Assembly: GCA_963675135.1 (NCBI GenBank)
Contig: OY776122.1
Location: 83,896,472-83,960,471 of the forward strand
Origin: Galeopsis tetrahit
Taxonomy: Eukaryota > Streptophyta > Magnoliopsida > Lamiales > Lamiaceae
DNA length: 64,000 bases
Direction: 5' to 3'
Part shown: piece by piece, positions 61,682 to 64,000 of the stretch
Position numbering within the stretch: the stretch's first letter is position 1
How the letters are laid out: the number at the start of each line of letters is the position of its first letter
Position numbers and translations under genes: made by a program
The notes under the pieces: model-generated
The model's database searches: none
What the model saw: the letters and a program-made list of their open reading frames with translations, nothing else
What the model was told of the DNA's origin: nothing

Positions 61682-62758
61682 ATGAGAATTCGGGGAAGCG
61701 GCAAAGGAGTGGTGGAATTGGAGGCTGCGGCTGGGTTGACCACTACTCACTCTCCGGTTTCTTACTTACTATCCAACTCAAATTTGAATGAAATTGCTAT
61801 AATTAATTAATTAATTCTCCGGAGCATAACAGAAATATGTATTTTGTGTATATTAGGAGCAAGTTGCAGCAGTTGGTGTTGAGGCTTCCAGAGAGGAGTA
61901 CTTATCGCAAACTCAGCAGCCTCACTCAGGTACATACCATACCATACCATACATATACATAATTGGGTTTAATGAGAAGCTAACTAACAAAGTAGTTGTT
62001 CCTGCAGGAGGAGATAGAAGAAAAAAAGCTGGCCCGTCGCAAGTTGGCAAACAAACAGTCTGCTGAGCGCTCAAATCTACGCCAAAAGGTATTATAATAT
62101 CTACTCTCATCTCCATTCTAATTCTTCTATTCTTCAACATAAGATAACAGCTAGCTAGTTAGCTAGGATTAAAATATATATACTCCATATTTGACTCTTA
62201 ATTCTGTGTACTCCAATATGCATCATCCATATCTAATTTTTGGTTGTTTTTCTTATTATTTGTTGTTTAGGCCCGGGCGTTGAAAAATGAAGTGGCTGAA
62301 CTTTCACAAGAGAAGGAGCGTTTGAAGAAGGTATGCTATGCTATTTTCATATATTCTTCTTCATATTAATACAACAACACTCATAGTATATATCTGAACA
62401 GGAAAAGGAGTGGGCTCTCGAGGACTATAACAAAGCCCAGGTGATCATATCTCAGTCATTAATAATTGATCTTACCCATATATTTTGTCCAACATTTACC
62501 ATGCTTAATTTCATTCATTTTCAGTTAGATTCAGCAAACAGCAAAACAGAGATGATGACCCCGGCCCAATCACCCTGCAGCTCCTCCCTTGCTTGTTTAC
62601 CCGGCCGATATCTTGGTATTTTCCGTTTCTCCCCCCTCCTCCTCCTCATGACGATACAAACATTCATCATGGTCCCAGTGAGTGAGGAGGCCGGCCCTTG
62701 GAAAATGAGGAAAAGAATGTACCAAACCTCTAGTTTAGGTGTATGTGTAACTCACTAG
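61682..62758 (+). pseudogene. Decaying bZIP paralogue, gene C
   Basis: The six exon positions of gene A are recognisable: 61682-61756, 61857-61929, 62008-62088, 62271-62330, 62402-62440, 62525-62758. Exon 2 is 73 nt against 129 in gene A. The loss of 56 nt breaks the phase, and reading on into exon 3 meets a stop. Skipping exon 2 would keep a frame of 162 aa. In the basic region NKQSAERSN the N-x7-R/K residue is Asn, and exon 4 has lost two codons, so the distance from basic region to zipper is two residues short (16 instead of 18). The zipper is short (exon 5 has 13 codons). The last exon is open to TAG but lacks the proline-rich part of gene A. Most likely non-functional as a DNA-binding factor, though splice sites and TATA-side flanks remain. 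Confidence 0.75.
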
Positions 62759-63320
62759 TCTTTATTAATTATCGAATCATGTAGCTAGTACTGTTACATT
62801 TTACTTACCAGCAATTATCTTTTTTTTTGTTTTGTTTTGTGGATATTGAATGTCGTTCTCATCTTTAATTCCTTCCTGTATATGGTGCTCGATCAAACCA
62901 ACCCTGCCTGCTTCACATGATTCTCATGAAATTCAAAAAGACAAAGCAGGAAACGTAACTACTCCATGCCATGTTCAAAAATCAATTGTGACAAGATCGA
63001 GTTTGTCTCCTCAACTCTCAAACCTGGTGGTAGTAAACATTCAATTGTGAATAAGCATTGAACATCTCAATACTGGTACTTACAATTTGATGAAGCTGCA
63101 CAGGATTAATTAATATAGGATATACACTACAAGTTCCACTATTAACCATCATGATCAATCTCAAAACACAATCATTTAAATTTGCACTCGTTATTACTAA
63201 CACCAAAAAATATGGTCACTAATATTTTTTTTTTAAAATTATTAGCAACGGGATTAGCGACCTCCATATGACCCGATACCTGAAAGGTCGTATCGATTAT
63301 AGCAACAGTCGCTATTACAG
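62759..63320. other. 3' flank of gene C
   Basis: Paralogue of the gene-A 3' flank (40640-41660). The AATATGGTCACTAATATTTT and TTAGCAACGGGATTAGCGAC words correspond to 41550-41605. No gene. Confidence 0.6.
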
Positions 63321-63465
63321 TTTTTTTTTTTTTTTTGAATTACATTAAATACTCATCCTTTTTCCCCTCCCCATGACTCGAACCCAGGATCTAAAGTCTA
63401 GGTAGTAGTGCTCTAACCACTTGAAGCTATCCAACTTCGTCATGTGGCTCTTAGAGGAGCTATCC
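63321..63465 (-). mobile_element. tRNA-derived SINE, copy 3, with an empty paralogous site
   Basis: On the minus strand it has a tRNA-like GTGGTTAGAGCACTACTACC A-box region, CTGGGTTCGAGTCATGGGGA as B-box region, and a poly-A tail (poly-T at 63321-63336 on +). The exact 17-bp duplication AACAGTCGCTATTACAG flanks it (63304-63320 and 63466-63482). The paralogous locus after gene A (about 41642-41665) has the single target and no SINE. Confidence 0.95.
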
Positions 63466-63549
63466 AACAGTCGCTATTACAGCTGATTACCGATGATTTT
63501 CCAGTCAATAAACAACACGTTTTTTGTAGTTTATTAATTATTTTTCTTT

Positions 63550-64000
63550 TGTTAGGATTAATGCAATATTGAATGTCATCTAATATCTATCTATTAGAAG
63601 AGTTGCTATTGTTCTGATCTTGAAGTTCAGCAAAGTTGGGTTAAAGTGTAACTCAACTGATAAGGTTTAGTGGTCTTATTAGGAGTCAACTAATTTGAAG
63701 TTATTGAGTTTGGACAACTCTGCTTATGCAAGTCGTCTGAAGTCAGTTCAGGAGAGTTGGGCCAAGTCTGCTGAGACAAGTCTGTTTATCCCAAGTCTGC
63801 TGAAGTCTGGATTTTCAGAGTTAGTTAATTCTGGGTTTTCTGTTAGTTAGTTGGTTAGTGGTGGTTCCAATACATTGTACATCTATAAATATACCATCTA
63901 ATGCATATGTTGTGGGTTACTGAATTTGAGAGTTTTGAGAGATCAAGCTTAGTGAATACTTGTAATCAGTAACTTTCATATTGTGATTAGTGAAGAGAGA
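63550..64000 (+). mobile_element. Copia LTR of the same family, running off the window
   Basis: It starts TGTTAGGATTAATGCAATAT, the reverse complement of the LTR end at 43184-43203, and follows that LTR in order (TGATAAGGTTTAGTGGTCTT, GTTAGTTGGTTAGTGGTGGT, CTATAAATATACCATCTA). It lies in the opposite orientation to the full element and is more diverged. Whether it is a solo LTR or the start of an element cannot be seen. Confidence 0.9.

Overview
This is a stretch of eudicot nuclear DNA. It has short phase-conserved exons with GT/AG introns, very AT-rich intergenic sequence, and plant transposon families (copia and gypsy LTR elements, TRIM, LINE, tRNA-derived SINEs, Mutator-like elements, Stowaway-like MITEs). 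The species cannot be named from the sequence alone. There is no organellar, bacterial or CRISPR signature.

The host genes are all on the + strand. (1) Monodehydroascorbate reductase lies at 9310-13193, with 10 exons and 434 aa. A decayed fragment of the same gene sits at about 14030-14217. (2) A calmodulin-binding IQM-family protein lies at 21633-24659, with 9 exons and 483 aa. (3) A small cluster of atypical bZIP genes fills the second half: gene A (39197-40610, 268 aa), gene B (56616-58743, 396 aa, with three tandem protein repeats) and gene C (61682-62758, probably decaying). A broken gene-B last exon (B') lies at about 36340-36530. The order B'-A followed by B-C, with matching flanks, shows that a two-gene block was duplicated. 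About 15 kb of later transposon insertions now separate the two blocks.

The first 9 kb and 27-36 kb are dominated by Mutator-like (MULE) non-autonomous elements. I found perfect 9-bp target-site duplications for six of them: 6259-7392, 28008-31677, 29538-30586 (nested in the previous one), 31750-32811, 33183-34539 and 48843-50224. Several carry GC-rich interiors and a previously unfamiliar module: 80-95 bp palindromes with a constant GTCGAC-rich core and arms that differ between modules yet stay self-complementary. A tandem duplication at 27986-34610 holds different insertions in its two copies, so each copy preserves the empty sites of the other.

From 42.4 to 54.6 kb there is a young copia element with two LTRs, a 5-bp TSD and one 1347-aa gag-pol ORF. 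Its protease motif is altered and it is nested in a MITE. It is followed by a degraded gypsy fragment and a degraded LINE, the LINE split by a Stowaway-like MITE. A related copia LTR runs off the right edge. A complete 257-bp TRIM retroelement lies at 27177-27433. Three tRNA-derived SINEs are present, one with a paralogous empty site inside the window.
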